64,000 nt of DNA from Planococcus plakortidis (GTDB lineage: Bacteria > Bacillota > Bacilli > Bacillales_A > Planococcaceae). How positions within the stretch are numbered: position 1 is the first letter of the stretch; every line of letters starts with the position of its first letter. Location of the stretch: NCBI RefSeq assembly GCF_001687605.2, contig NZ_CP016539.2, forward strand, positions 1,642,501 to 1,706,500, written 5' to 3'. The notes under the pieces were generated by a model. That model was not told where the DNA came from, ran no database searches, and worked only from the letters and a program-made list of their open reading frames with translations. This document shows, in pieces, positions 16,769 to 24,949 of the stretch. Both the position numbers and the translations under genes were made by a program.

Positions 16769-16782
16769 CATGAAAATTTATG
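16769..16782. promoter_or_regulatory. candidate ArgR operator upstream of argGH
   Basis: CATGAAAATTTATG is a near-palindrome of the ARG-box type (AT-rich, CAT..ATG arms) 12 bases upstream of the argG -35. A second similar AT-rich element (GCATATAACGCATAAAAATA) lies between the promoter and the ribosome binding site. Assignment rests on similarity and on the pathway. Confidence 0.4.
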
Positions 16783-16793
16783 CGTATCTTTCC

Positions 16794-16822
16794 TTGCGTT
16801 ATGAAAATTGCCATGTTATCAT
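16794..16822 (+). promoter_or_regulatory. promoter of argGH
   Basis: -35 TTGCGT (16794-16799), 17-base spacer, -10 TATCAT (16817-16822), about 50 bases before the argG ATG. Confidence 0.6.
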
Positions 16823-16871
16823 GTGTATATTCATCGCATATAACGCATAAAAATACAGGAGGTCATATTAT

Positions 16872-18104
16872 ATGAACAAGAAAATCGTACTCGCATACTC
16901 AGGTGGACTGGATACATCGGTGGCGATTCCGTGGCTCAAATCACAAGGCTATGACGTCGTTGCTGTGTGCCTCGACATCGGAGAAGGAAAAGATTTGGAC
17001 TTCATCAAACAAAAAGCGCTACAGGTCGGAGCGGTCGAAAGCTATATGATCGATGCCAGAGACGAATTTGCTGAAGACTATGCACTCATTTCGCTTCAAG
17101 CCCATACATTATATGAAGGCAAATACCCGCTCGTTTCAGCATTGTCACGCCCGCTCATTTCCAAAAAACTCGTGGAAATCGCAGTGCAAAGCGGCGCGAC
17201 GGCCGTTGCACACGGCTGCACCGGTAAAGGCAACGACCAAGTGCGTTTTGAAGTGTCCATCAAATCCCTGAATCCGGACCTTGAAGTCGTGGCGCCTGTT
17301 CGCCAGTGGGGCTGGTCGCGTGACGAGGAAATCGCTTATGCCAAACAGCATAACGTGCCGGTTCCGGTCAACTTGGATTCGCCATTCTCCATCGACATGA
17401 ACCTATGGGGCCGTGCCAATGAATGCGGCATCCTAGAAGACCCTTGGGCAACACCGCCAGCAGACGCATACGACATCACCAATGCGTTAGAGGATACGCC
17501 GGATACACCGGACATCGTGGAAATCGAGTTCGTCAAAGGCGTGCCGACGAAATTGAACGGCGTCGACTATAAACTGACGGACCTGATCTTCGAATTGAAC
17601 CATATCGCGGGCAAACACGGCGTCGGCAGAATCGACCATGTGGAAAACAGACTGGTCGGCATCAAATCACGTGAAATCTATGAAGCACCAGCGGCGATGA
17701 CTTTGATCGCTGCGCATAAAGAACTTGAAGACATCACCTTGGTAAAAGAAATGGCCCACTTCAAGCCGGTCATCGAGAAGAAAATGACGGAATTGATCTA
17801 TGAAGGGCTATGGTTCTCGCCGTTGCGTGTGGCACTTGAAGCTTTCCTGAAAGAAACTCAGGAATTCGTCAACGGCACCGTGCGCGTGAAATTGTTCAAA
17901 GGCCACGCCATCACCGAAGGGCGTAAGTCACCGAACTCCTTGTACAGCGAAGAACTGGCGACGTATTCAACAGATGATACGTTCAACCACGAGTCGGCAG
18001 TCGGATTCATCGAGCTTTGGGGCTTGCCGACAGTCGTGAACTCGAAAATCAACAAGAAAGAAGTTGCGGTCACCGCACAAGTCAAAGAGGAGGTACAGCT
18101 ATGA
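16872..18104 (+). CDS. argG: argininosuccinate synthase
   Basis: A 410-residue enzyme that joins citrulline and aspartate with ATP to make argininosuccinate, the penultimate step of arginine synthesis. The N-type ATP pyrophosphatase PP-loop [10 protein letters not shown] lies at residues 8-17. The family motif [13 protein letters not shown] is near 117-129 and the citrulline/aspartate-binding Arg/Asn region [10 protein letters not shown] near 269-278. Length matches the family. An AGGAGG site precedes the ATG. The last codons overlap the argH start (ATGA), so the two are coupled in the usual argGH operon. Confidence 0.96.
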   Translation: MNKKIVLAYSGGLDTSVAIPWLKSQGYDVVAVCLDIGEGKDLDFIKQKALQVGAVESYMIDARDEFAEDYALISLQAHTLYEGKYPLVSALSRPLISKKLVEIAVQSGATAVAHGCTGKGNDQVRFEVSIKSLNPDLEVVAPVRQWGWSRDEEIAYAKQHNVPVPVNLDSPFSIDMNLWGRANECGILEDPWATPPADAYDITNALEDTPDTPDIVEIEFVKGVPTKLNGVDYKLTDLIFELNHIAGKHGVGRIDHVENRLVGIKSREIYEAPAAMTLIAAHKELEDITLVKEMAHFKPVIEKKMTELIYEGLWFSPLRVALEAFLKETQEFVNGTVRVKLFKGHAITEGRKSPNSLYSEELATYSTDDTFNHESAVGFIELWGLPTVVNSKINKKEVAVTAQVKEEVQL

Positions 18105-19474
18105 CCAAACTGTGGGGCGGTCGTTTCCAAAAGACAGCTGAACAGTGGGTCGACGAGTTCGGGGCTTCCATTTCCTTTGACCAGAAATTAGTGCTCGAGG
18201 ATCTCCAGGGCAGCATGGCGCATGTCACCATGCTGTCTTCCTGCAAGATCTTGCCGAAGCAAGACGCTGACTTGATCTTGTCAGGGCTTCAGACGCTGAA
18301 GAAAAAGGCGGAGAATGGAGAACTCGAGTACAGCGTATCGAACGAAGACATCCACTTGAACCTGGAAAAACTCCTGATCGATGAGATCGGCCCTGTCGGC
18401 GGCAAGCTCCATACCGGCAGAAGCCGCAACGACCAAGTCGCGACGGATATGCATCTGTACTTGAAAAACCGCGTGACGGAAATCATCGAATTGATCGAAG
18501 CCTTCCAGTCGGCGATTGTCGAACAGGCGGAAGCGCATGTCGAGACGGTCGTACCGGGGTATACACATTTGCAGCGCGCACAGCCGATTTCATTCGGCCA
18601 TCATTTGATGACTTACTTCTGGATGTTGCAGCGCGACAAAGAGCGCATGCAGGAATCCTTGAAGCGCATCGACGTCTCGCCGCTCGGTGCCGGGGCGATG
18701 TCCGGGACAAGCTTCCCGATCGACCGCGAACTGTCCGCTGAACTGCTCGGCTTCTCAGGCGTCTACCAAAACAGCCTGGATGCCGTCAGCGACCGAGACT
18801 TCATCCTGGAGTTCCTCAGCAACTCCTCGATGCTTATGATGCACTTGTCGCGCTTTGCGGAGGAGATCGTTCTCTGGTCGAGCGAGGAGTTCCGCTTTAT
18901 CGAACTCGACGACACATTCTCGACCGGCTCGAGTATCATGCCGCAAAAGAAGAACCCGGATATGGCGGAACTTGTACGCGGCAAGACAGGGCGCGTCTAC
19001 GGCAATCTGTTCGGATTGCTGACGACTTTGAAAGGCCTGCCGCTTGCCTATAATAAAGATATGCAGGAAGACAAAGAAGGCATGTTCGACACAGTCCACA
19101 CCTTGATGGGATCGCTGCCGATCTTTGAAGGGATGGTCCGGACGATGAATGTCAATACCGCATCCATGGAAAAAGCGGTCAACTCCGACTTCTCGAATGC
19201 CACGGAACTCGCGGATTATCTGGCGGCAAAAGGCCTGCCATTCCGCGAAGCGCATGATGTCACCGGCAAGCTGGTCTTCACATGCATCCAGCGCGGCTAT
19301 TATCTGAAAGATCTGCCGCTAGAGGACCTCCAGGCTGCAAGTGCGCTCATTGAAGACGATATTTTCGAAACCTTGCTGCCACAGACGGCCGTCAAACGCC
19401 GCAATTCACTCGGCGGTACCGGTTTCGACCAAGTTCATCATCAATTGGGACTAGCCAAGAAACTCATCGGGTGA
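18101..19474 (+). CDS. argH: argininosuccinate lyase
   Basis: A 457-residue enzyme that splits argininosuccinate into arginine and fumarate. It belongs to the fumarase/aspartase superfamily, shown by the signature [12 protein letters not shown] (about 276-287) with the catalytic Ser. [13 protein letters not shown] (about 104-116) is the substrate-binding loop and [10 protein letters not shown] (about 153-162) holds the general-base His. A longer upstream open frame exists, but [10 protein letters not shown] is the conserved start and follows AGAGGAGG. The gene begins four bases before argG ends and is followed by a strong terminator. Confidence 0.96.
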   Translation: MTKLWGGRFQKTAEQWVDEFGASISFDQKLVLEDLQGSMAHVTMLSSCKILPKQDADLILSGLQTLKKKAENGELEYSVSNEDIHLNLEKLLIDEIGPVGGKLHTGRSRNDQVATDMHLYLKNRVTEIIELIEAFQSAIVEQAEAHVETVVPGYTHLQRAQPISFGHHLMTYFWMLQRDKERMQESLKRIDVSPLGAGAMSGTSFPIDRELSAELLGFSGVYQNSLDAVSDRDFILEFLSNSSMLMMHLSRFAEEIVLWSSEEFRFIELDDTFSTGSSIMPQKKNPDMAELVRGKTGRVYGNLFGLLTTLKGLPLAYNKDMQEDKEGMFDTVHTLMGSLPIFEGMVRTMNVNTASMEKAVNSDFSNATELADYLAAKGLPFREAHDVTGKLVFTCIQRGYYLKDLPLEDLQAASALIEDDIFETLLPQTAVKRRNSLGGTGFDQVHHQLGLAKKLIG

Positions 19475-19532
19475 TCATTAGTCCACTTATATGCGCGCCT
19501 GTTTCGTTCGGTACAACAAACAGGCACTTGCG

Positions 19533-19569
19533 CCCGGCTCTCTTCCCCCTAAAGAGAGCCGGTTTTTTT
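19533..19569 (+). terminator. terminator of argGH
   Basis: Eleven-base stem CCGGCTCTCTT / AAGAGAGCCGG with seven T. Confidence 0.93.
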
Positions 19570-19683
19570 ATGGGCGGCAGGAAGGGAAGAAGAAATGTCC
19601 ATAAAGATTTCACAGGCAATTTGGCGGTTTTTGCGCACCATCTCTGATAAGATAGAGTTCGTGAGAGAGAGGAGCGTGTTCGA

Positions 19684-20394
19684 ATGGCAACCGATATTAA
19701 TTTACTTTTGGCTTTCGGTGCCGGATTCTTAAGTTTCATCTCGCCATGTACATTGCCTTTGTATCCTGCATTTTTATCCTATATTACGGGCATGACCATG
19801 GATGAGATCAAAAATGACCGAAAAGTGATGCAGCGCCGCGGAATGTTCCATACTTTGTTTTTCCTATTGGGCTTTTCCACCATTTTCATCGCTTTAGTCT
19901 TCAGTACGTCATTCTTTTATGAATGGTTCGTGCGCTACGATGAATTGATCCGCCAAGTAGGCGCCTTGTTCATCGTCGTCTTCGGGCTGATGATCGTCGG
20001 TGTCTTCACACCGAAATTCTTGATGCAAGACCGCAAGTTCTCGTTCAAGAACCGCCCTTCCGGATTTTTGGGCACATTCGTCATCGGCCTCGCGTTTGCG
20101 GCTGGCTGGACGCCTTGCACCGGCCCGATTACAGCGGCCATCTATGCGCTTGCTGCGACTAATCCCGGGTCGGGGATCTGGTATATGCTTGCCTATGTAC
20201 TCGGCTTTGCGATTCCGTTTTTCGTCCTGTCGTTTTTCGTGACCCGCCTTGGCTGGCTCCGCAAGCATCACAATACGATCATGAAAGTTGGCGGATTCAT
20301 CATGATTGCGGTAGGGGTGCTGTTGTTCTTTGACGGCATGACGTACATCATCCGCATTTTGAGCCCGATTTTCGGGGATTTCCAAGGATTCTAA
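19684..20394 (+). CDS. ccdA: cytochrome c biogenesis protein CcdA
   Basis: A 236-residue, six-helix membrane protein of the CcdA/DsbD-beta family. It carries reducing equivalents from cytosolic thioredoxin to extracytoplasmic thiol reductases. The redox Cys of the first helix is in [16 protein letters not shown] (about residue 22). The partner lies in [11 protein letters not shown] (about 145). The ATG is preceded by GAGAGGAGCG. It heads an operon with a thioredoxin-like gene and ccdC, the same place as ccdA-yneI-yneJ of B. subtilis, with the thioredoxin-like gene in the yneI slot. It would serve the ResA/TlpA-type protein encoded at 60874 and c-type cytochromes such as the one at 58459. Confidence 0.94.
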   Translation: MATDINLLLAFGAGFLSFISPCTLPLYPAFLSYITGMTMDEIKNDRKVMQRRGMFHTLFFLLGFSTIFIALVFSTSFFYEWFVRYDELIRQVGALFIVVFGLMIVGVFTPKFLMQDRKFSFKNRPSGFLGTFVIGLAFAAGWTPCTGPITAAIYALAATNPGSGIWYMLAYVLGFAIPFFVLSFFVTRLGWLRKHHNTIMKVGGFIMIAVGVLLFFDGMTYIIRILSPIFGDFQGF

Positions 20395-20409
20395 AAAGTA
20401 GGTGACGAC

Positions 20410-20733
20410 ATGGAAACCATTTCTACAATGGATCAATTCCAACAGAAAATAGATGGCCGCGAATCATTCCTGCTATTCGTCAAAACCGACCATTGCTCAG
20501 TGTGCGAAGGACTGAAGCCGCAAGTCGAAGGTTTGGAGCCCGATTCCACGATTCCGTTCTACCTGGTGAATGCGGCCCGAGTTCCGGAAATTGCCGGCCA
20601 ATTGATGCTGTTCACGGCGCCAGTGGTCATTCTTTTCAAGCAAGGGAAAGAACAGCTGCGTTTCGCCCGTTTCGTGCGCATGGAAGAATTGGAAAGCCGC
20701 CTCGGCGAATTGGAGGCAGAACTGGATGGATGA
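20410..20733 (+). CDS. thioredoxin-family protein
   Basis: A 107-residue small thioredoxin-fold protein without a signal peptide, so cytosolic. The CxxC active site is CSVC (Cys29, Cys32) in KTDHCSVCEGL. The cis-Pro loop is FTAPVVILFK (about 69-78). It sits between ccdA and ccdC, 15 bases after ccdA and overlapping ccdC by eight bases. A likely role is feeding electrons to CcdA or acting in the same thiol relay; this is inferred from position. It replaces the response-regulator-like yneI found there in B. subtilis. Confidence 0.82.
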   Translation: METISTMDQFQQKIDGRESFLLFVKTDHCSVCEGLKPQVEGLEPDSTIPFYLVNAARVPEIAGQLMLFTAPVVILFKQGKEQLRFARFVRMEELESRLGELEAELDG

Positions 20734-21232
20734 ATTATTCAACAGTATCCCGCCAGGCATCTTCCTTGCGGTGACGACGGTCGGGGCGCTCATCATGGGG
20801 ACGCTCGCCATCATTGTCCGGTCGAAATCGGCGAAAAAGCCGGCGTCGGTCAAGAAGATCATCTTGCCGCCATTGTTCATGTCAACCGGCGCCTTGATGT
20901 TCATTTTCCCGTTTTTCCGGGTGGCGCCGCTGCAAATTATAGAAGCACTGCTCGTCGGGGCTTTGTTTTCGATCATCCTGATCCGCACGTCGGAATTCGA
21001 AGTGCGTGATGGGGAAATCTATTTAAAGCGCTCAAAAGCCTTTATTTTCATTTTACTGGGTTTGCTGTTGGTGCGCTTGCTCGCGAAAGTCATCCTCAGT
21101 TCTTCGATTGACGTCGGGGAGCTCGGCGGCATGTTCTGGCTGCTCGCGTTTGGCATGCTCGTGCCGTGGCGGCTCGTGATGCTGCGCAAATACCAATCGA
21201 TTGCAGGACAAAAAAACGCTGTTCCCGAATAG
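20726..21232 (+). CDS. ccdC: CcdC-family membrane protein (YneJ-like)
   Basis: A 168-residue membrane protein with four predicted helices (about 7-28, 48-66, 71-86, 108-130, and a possible fifth near 140). It matches the CcdC/DUF1453 family found next to ccdA in Bacillales. In B. subtilis ccdC is part of the cytochrome c maturation operon but is not strictly needed for it. The ATG lies inside the end of the thioredoxin-like gene (eight-base overlap), showing coupling. The stop codon is in the loop of the operon terminator. Confidence 0.82.
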   Translation: MDELFNSIPPGIFLAVTTVGALIMGTLAIIVRSKSAKKPASVKKIILPPLFMSTGALMFIFPFFRVAPLQIIEALLVGALFSIILIRTSEFEVRDGEIYLKRSKAFIFILLGLLLVRLLAKVILSSSIDVGELGGMFWLLAFGMLVPWRLVMLRKYQSIAGQKNAVPE

Positions 21233-21248
21233 GGAGCAGCGTTTTTTT
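21214..21248 (+). terminator. terminator of the ccdA operon, overlapping the ccdC stop
   Basis: Stem AACGCTGTTCCC / GGGAGCAGCGTT, loop GAATA containing the ccdC stop, then seven T. Confidence 0.9.
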
Positions 21249-21283
21249 AGCTTGTCGAGAAAGGCAAGAAGTCGTATTTCCCG

Positions 21284-21391
21284 AAGCTTGTCGCTCGCTT
21301 TCCGTGGGCTCGCGCCCAAGCCTCCTCAGCCGCTATGCGCCTTGCGGGGTCTCGGTCGTCTCGCTGATCCACCGGAGTCGAGCGAACGCTT
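21284..21391. repeat. imperfect palindromic intergenic element
   Basis: A GC-rich element of about 108 bases in an otherwise gene-free gap. The left arm GCTCGCTTTCCGTGG (21293-21307) matches the reverse complement of the right arm at 21369-21383 in 12 of 15 positions. The centre has CCTCCTCAGCCGC and GCGGGGTCTCGGTCG. The wording resembles short interspersed repeats seen between genes in Bacillaceae and Planococcaceae. Only one copy lies in this window, so its repeat status rests on recall. Confidence 0.5.
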
Positions 21392-21492
21392 CTCCAAATA
21401 CTCGGATAGAGCATTGAGCTTCTAATACAGAATAAGTGATCTCCTTTTTATTCATAGCAAATCACAGATTTCGTTAGTAGTTTTTTATGTGG

Positions 21493-21927
21493 TCATTGTT
21501 CAAAATATTGCTCATAGGGTGTAAGGTCGATTTCCAGTTCCGCCATTTTTTTGCGCAAAAATTTGTGGTCGCGTTTTGGCGTTGCTTGGATATAGCCGCG
21601 GATGATATGTTGCATTTCCATTTTCTTGGCTTTTTCCTCAAGCAAAATTTCGCCGATGCGGCCTGCGATTTTCTGTTTCGCTACCGGGCGGAACAAGTCC
21701 GGGACCGGCTGCACGAGTTCATTCAATAGCTCTTTTTCTTCGGCTCCCCATAGGTGTATCGTTTTCTCTACATAGTATTCTTCCCAGTTCAAATCCGACA
21801 AGCCGTCTTCTTTTGGCATCGATTTCAGGAATTTCCGGAACATAAAATAGCCGCCGATCGCGAACAAGCCGACCAATACCACGACCCAGAATAATATGAA
21901 CCATAAAAACCAGCCTTCTAATTCCAC
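21493..21927 (-). CDS. YneK-like DUF2621 membrane protein
   Basis: A 144-residue protein with one N-terminal transmembrane helix (about 6-30, WFLWFILFWVVVLVGLFAIG). A charged, helical cytoplasmic domain follows. It includes LNWEEYYVEKTIHLWG and a basic stretch EEKAKKMEMQHIIRGYIQATPKRDHK. This is the pattern of the DUF2621 family (B. subtilis YneK), encoded next to ccdA/yneJ in both organisms, here in convergent orientation to ccdC. No function is established. A GAGGTGAG site precedes the ATG. Confidence 0.8.
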   Translation of the reverse strand: MELEGWFLWFILFWVVVLVGLFAIGGYFMFRKFLKSMPKEDGLSDLNWEEYYVEKTIHLWGAEEKELLNELVQPVPDLFRPVAKQKIAGRIGEILLEEKAKKMEMQHIIRGYIQATPKRDHKFLRKKMAELEIDLTPYEQYFEQ

Positions 21928-22045
21928 TTCGTCTCACCTCAATCATTCTCTCTACCATTATAGAAGCCCGCGAAAAAAAATTCACCTGAAATGTATCCTT
22001 TTTTCCCGTTTATGTCTATATAGCGAATGAAAGGGGGTGAGCAAT

Positions 22046-22264
22046 ATGGCATTCAGCGATTTTAAGAACGCAAGCATGCGCTTGACGTTCGACAACGGGC
22101 TTGATGAAAATGGGCGTTTGAAACGCAAAGTGAAAGCGTACCAAAACGTGGCGGAAGCGGCTACTGCCGATGGGATTTTCCAGGCGGCGCAAGTGTTGGA
22201 AACATTCGGCACAAAACCGCTTATGGAATTGGAGAAAATCTCCGGTTCAAGCATCTACCAATAA
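22046..22264 (+). CDS. DUF1659 domain-containing protein
   Basis: A 72-residue small soluble protein. It opens MAFSDFKNASMRLTFDNGLDENGRLKRK and has the conserved NVAEAATADGIFQAAQVLE segment of DUF1659. The ATG at 22046 is eight bases from AAGGGGG; the GTG at 22037 is part of that site. It is the first gene of a three-gene cassette (DUF1659, DUF2922, YvrJ) common in Bacillales. Function unknown. Confidence 0.82.
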   Translation: MAFSDFKNASMRLTFDNGLDENGRLKRKVKAYQNVAEAATADGIFQAAQVLETFGTKPLMELEKISGSSIYQ

Positions 22265-22282
22265 TGAAGGGGGGTGGGGCAC

Positions 22283-22498
22283 ATGGCAAAGACACTGGAA
22301 TTGATTTTTGAAACGGCCGCAAATAAAGCGGTCACTTTGACAGTCGATGAGCCGCGCGAAGATTTGACGGCGCAGGAAATCATTACCGGCATGCAGACGA
22401 TCGTCGATCAAAATGTTTTCGAAGTTGGCGGCTCGCCGTTTGCACTGGCCAAAGGCGCGCGTGTTGTCGAACGCAACATTGTCGACTACGAAATTTAA
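22283..22498 (+). CDS. DUF2922 domain-containing protein
   Basis: A 71-residue protein: MAKTLELIFETAANKAVTLTVDEPREDLT and so on, with the late segment GSPFALAKGARVVERNIVDYEI. This is the DUF2922 pattern. The ATG at 22283 follows AAGGGGGG. It lies 18 bases after the DUF1659 gene and is followed by a terminator that separates it from the yvrJ-like gene. Function unknown. Confidence 0.82.
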   Translation: MAKTLELIFETAANKAVTLTVDEPREDLTAQEIITGMQTIVDQNVFEVGGSPFALAKGARVVERNIVDYEI

Positions 22499-22505
22499 AG
22501 AACAG

Positions 22506-22537
22506 GGCCTTCCCGCCAATGCGGGGAGGCTTTTTTT
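22506..22537 (+). terminator. terminator between the DUF2922 and YvrJ genes
   Basis: Stem GCCTTCCCGC / GCGGGGAGGC, four-base loop, seven T. Confidence 0.88.
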
Positions 22538-22558
22538 CGAAAGAAAGGAGGCGCTTCG

Positions 22559-22687
22559 ATGCAGGAGTGGATGCAATGGATACAGGAACTGGGATTTCCG
22601 ATATTCGTTTCGTTTTACCTGATGCACCGCGTGGAAGGCAAGCTTGTGGCAATCCACGACGCGCTCATTACGATGAAGGCGCCGTAA
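22559..22687 (+). CDS. YvrJ family protein, 42 aa
   Basis: A tiny protein, MQEWMQWIQELGFPIFVSFY with LMHRVEGKLVAIHDALITMK. It has one hydrophobic N-terminal helix that runs into an amphipathic helix, the pattern of the YvrJ family (40-55 residues). AAAGGAGG lies eight bases before the ATG. Third member of the DUF1659/DUF2922/YvrJ cassette, set off from the others by a terminator. Its small hydrophobic form recalls holin-like peptides, but no role is known. Confidence 0.78.
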   Translation: MQEWMQWIQELGFPIFVSFYLMHRVEGKLVAIHDALITMKAP

Positions 22688-22782
22688 TTCACAAAGTTGT
22701 GATTTCTGAAGCGGGAACACGGATTGTTTTCGCGCCTTTGTTCGGCTATGATATAGGCAGTTACGAGAGTGGGGGCAATTAT

Positions 22783-23340
22783 ATGAAGTGGAAATGGGCG
22801 GTGCTATTATCGGCACTGATGCTGTTTCTCGCAGCATGCGGCGCGGATACGGTCGAAGAGTTCAATTACACCGACCATCGCGGCGAACAATTGAGCAAAG
22901 AAGATTTGGAAGGGACGCCCTGGCTAGCGACATTTGTCTTCACGAATTGTGAGACGGTGTGCCCGCCGATGACGTTCAATATGGCCGATTTGCAGAAGCG
23001 AATCGAAGCAAGCGGATTGAGCGACTATAAGATTGTCGCATTCAGCGTAGATCCGAAAGAAGACACACCGGAGAAAATGCGGGAATACTTATCGCATTAT
23101 CCGATTCCCGATGAAAACAAATGGCATTTGCTGACGGGCTATTCGCAGGAAGAGATTGCGGAGTTTGCCACAGAGAATTTCAAATCCTTGGTCAAGAACG
23201 ACCCAAACAGTGACCAGGTGATCCACGGCACCTCATTTTACCTGGTTGACCAGCAAGGGAAGGTCATCGGCAATTACGATGGCTTTGAAAACGTACCGGC
23301 CAAAGAAATCATCGAGGACATGCAGCAATTGACGCAATGA
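22783..23340 (+). CDS. SCO1/SenC family copper-binding lipoprotein
   Basis: A 185-residue extracytoplasmic thioredoxin-like protein that delivers copper to, or keeps reduced, the CuA site of cytochrome c oxidase. A signal peptide with lipobox LAAC (Cys19) is followed by FTNCETVCPP, with Cys56 and Cys60 in the CxxxC spacing, and the ligand His148 in IHGTSFYLVD. All three copper ligands are therefore present. A much longer upstream open frame reads through the yvrJ gene and is not used; the ATG at 22783 has a GTGGGGGC site. It matches B. subtilis YpmQ (ScoC-like) in form. Confidence 0.9.
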   Translation: MKWKWAVLLSALMLFLAACGADTVEEFNYTDHRGEQLSKEDLEGTPWLATFVFTNCETVCPPMTFNMADLQKRIEASGLSDYKIVAFSVDPKEDTPEKMREYLSHYPIPDENKWHLLTGYSQEEIAEFATENFKSLVKNDPNSDQVIHGTSFYLVDQQGKVIGNYDGFENVPAKEIIEDMQQLTQ

Positions 23341-23373
23341 AAAAAGCCGCCGAATTGAATCGGCAGCTTGAGG

Positions 23374-23399
23374 AAAAACCGGTCATTGGCCGGTTTTTT
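23374..23399. terminator. bidirectional terminator between sco1 and mscL
   Basis: GAAAAACCGG / CCGGTTTTTTC with a loop of TCATTG. It overlaps the last codons of mscL. Confidence 0.85.
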
Positions 23400-23772
23400 C
23401 TTTTGACAACAGGTCCCGGATTTCGACCAATAGCTCTTCTTTTTTGTCGAGCACTTCCGGTTCCTCTTCTGCCGGCACATCTTTTTTTCGCTTCATGCGC
23501 GTAAACAAGCGGATCACCAAGAAAATCGAGAAAGCAATGATGAAAAAGTCAATGACGGATTGTGCGAATGCCCCGTATCGTAATTCGGCCCCGTTAAAGG
23601 TATAAGTCCAATCCTCGACACTGAAGCCGCCAAGCAGTATCCCGACTGCCGGCATGATGATGTCCTCGACAAGCGAAGTGACGATCTTCCCGAATGCGGC
23701 GCCAATGACCACGGCGACCGCCAAATCAAGTACGTTGCCTTTTAAGGCGAATTTCTTGAAATCTTCCCACAT
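23383..23772 (-). CDS. mscL: large-conductance mechanosensitive channel MscL
   Basis: A 129-residue homopentameric channel that opens on membrane stretch to release solutes at hypo-osmotic shock. The N-terminal amphipathic helix MWEDFKKFALKGNVLDLAVAVVIG leads into TM1 with the pore-lining AAFGKIVTSLVEDIIMP motif. TM2 follows (SVIDFFIIAFSIFLVIRL, about 73-92), and the C-terminal charged bundle reads RMKRKKD and on. The length is normal for Firmicutes. GAAAGGAGGAATAG precedes the ATG. Confidence 0.95.
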   Translation of the reverse strand: MWEDFKKFALKGNVLDLAVAVVIGAAFGKIVTSLVEDIIMPAVGILLGGFSVEDWTYTFNGAELRYGAFAQSVIDFFIIAFSIFLVIRLFTRMKRKKDVPAEEEPEVLDKKEELLVEIRDLLSKEKTGQ

Positions 23773-23910
23773 GATCTATTCCTCCTTTCGCTGGTTATTC
23801 CTATAATGAGTTCTCTGCCGAGCGCAGTTTTCCTCCTTTGCAGGCGACTTTCGGACACGCGCAGGGAAGCTGTGGTAAACTGGGGCAAATGAAACTATAG
23901 GTGTGAATTT

Positions 23911-24558
23911 ATGAAACCCAAAAAACGTAGAAAACCTTCACCCGTCTTCAAAGCCCTCTTGTTATTGGCGTTTTTTCCGGCGGCGATCGTGGCCTTCACG
24001 CTTGTTGCAGTGGTAGCGTATTCCTATTACGGCGATACAGTGAAAGAAACTGTGAAAAAAGGGCAAGAACGCGTATTCGAAGTGCCATTTCCCGAAGAAA
24101 ACATCATCCTCTACCAGGAAGCGGCAGAGCGCTACGAAATCCCATGGACGCTGCTTGCGGCCCATCATCGCATCGAGACGAAATTCTCCACGATGGCCCC
24201 CTTGTTGTCGCCAGTCGGGGCAGAAGGGCATATGCAGTTCATGCCTTGCACATTCGTCGGCTGGAGCCATCCAACCTGTTCGGGTCAAGGTCAAGGAGAA
24301 ATTCCACAGGCAGACAAGACCAACCCTGAAGTCATCGCGAAATACGGCGGTTATGGCGTAGATGCCAATGGCGACGGTCTGGCTGACCCGTACGACCTGG
24401 AAGATGCACTCCACAGCGCTGCTAATTATTTGGCGCAAAACGGGGCAGCAGAAGGGGACTTAGAGCGTGCGATTTACCGCTACAACCACAGCGATGAATA
24501 CGTGGAAGATGTCCTCCATTACTATGGGCGCTTCGAAGAACAATATAATAATTCATAA
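23911..24558 (+). CDS. lytic transglycosylase-like protein
   Basis: A 215-residue exported or membrane-anchored peptidoglycan hydrolase. An N-terminal basic stretch and one transmembrane helix (about 12-38) are followed by a lysozyme-like domain. Its likely catalytic acid is Glu in HHRIETKFST (about residue 90). The family blocks are LLSPVGAEGHMQFMPCTF (about 99-116), YGVDANGDGLADPYDLEDAL (about 150-170) and AIYRYNHSDEYVEDVLHYY. The same block order occurs in lytic transglycosylases of Bacillus and of conjugative elements such as Tn916. Here it stands alone. It would cut the glycan strands during wall remodelling. Confidence 0.82.
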   Translation: MKPKKRRKPSPVFKALLLLAFFPAAIVAFTLVAVVAYSYYGDTVKETVKKGQERVFEVPFPEENIILYQEAAERYEIPWTLLAAHHRIETKFSTMAPLLSPVGAEGHMQFMPCTFVGWSHPTCSGQGQGEIPQADKTNPEVIAKYGGYGVDANGDGLADPYDLEDALHSAANYLAQNGAAEGDLERAIYRYNHSDEYVEDVLHYYGRFEEQYNNS

Positions 24559-24559
24559 A

Positions 24560-24592
24560 AAAAAAGAGTGGACCGGAGTCCACTCTTTTTTT
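24560..24592. terminator. bidirectional terminator
   Basis: AAAAAGAGTGGAC / GTCCACTCTTTTTTT, loop CGGA. Lies between the convergent transglycosylase and GlsB-family genes. Confidence 0.92.
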
Positions 24593-24854
24593 ATGCGCGT
24601 TTGCGCCCTTTGTTCATTGACCCAAGAATCAGGCTGAGGACGAAGACGAAAATCAATGCGCCGATCAATGCCGGGATGATCGCTACGTCCCAAATGACTG
24701 GCCCCATGTCGCCTAGGAGCAAGCCGCCTAGCCATGCACCGATGATACCTGCAATGATGTTACCGATGATGCCGCCAGGAATGTCTTTCCCGAGGATTAG
24801 GCCGGCTAGCCAACCGATGATACCGCCCATGATTAGATATAAAATGATTCCCAT
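24591..24854 (-). CDS. GlsB/YeaQ/YmgE family stress-response membrane protein
   Basis: An 87-residue very hydrophobic protein with three helices and the family glycine pattern. MGGIIGWLAGLILGKDIPGG leads into a GNIIAGIIGAWLGGLLLG repeat. It is related to transglycosylase-associated/GlsB proteins induced by general stress. AGGAGC precedes the ATG. A sigma-B-like promoter lies about 55 bases upstream on the same strand, which agrees with a general-stress role. Confidence 0.88.
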   Translation of the reverse strand: MGIILYLIMGGIIGWLAGLILGKDIPGGIIGNIIAGIIGAWLGGLLLGDMGPVIWDVAIIPALIGALIFVFVLSLILGSMNKGRKRA

Positions 24855-24908
24855 GTTTTTTCCAGCTCCTTCAAAATGTTTTATTGTTATGAGTGCTACA
24901 CTCTAGGT

Positions 24909-24934
24909 ATAACCATATTCAGGACTTTTAAAAC
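24909..24934 (-). promoter_or_regulatory. candidate sigma-B promoter of the GlsB-family gene
   Basis: Minus strand GTTTTA (24929-24934), 14-base spacer, GGTTAT (24909-24914). Consensus is GTTTAA-N13-15-GGGTAT; each hexamer has one mismatch. Confidence 0.5.
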
Positions 24935-24949
24935 ATGAAACAGTAAAAA

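Noticed and set aside
22519-22782. Upstream extension of the SCO1 frame
   Set aside because: It overlaps the yvrJ-like gene in another frame, and the lipoprotein signal peptide begins only at 22783.
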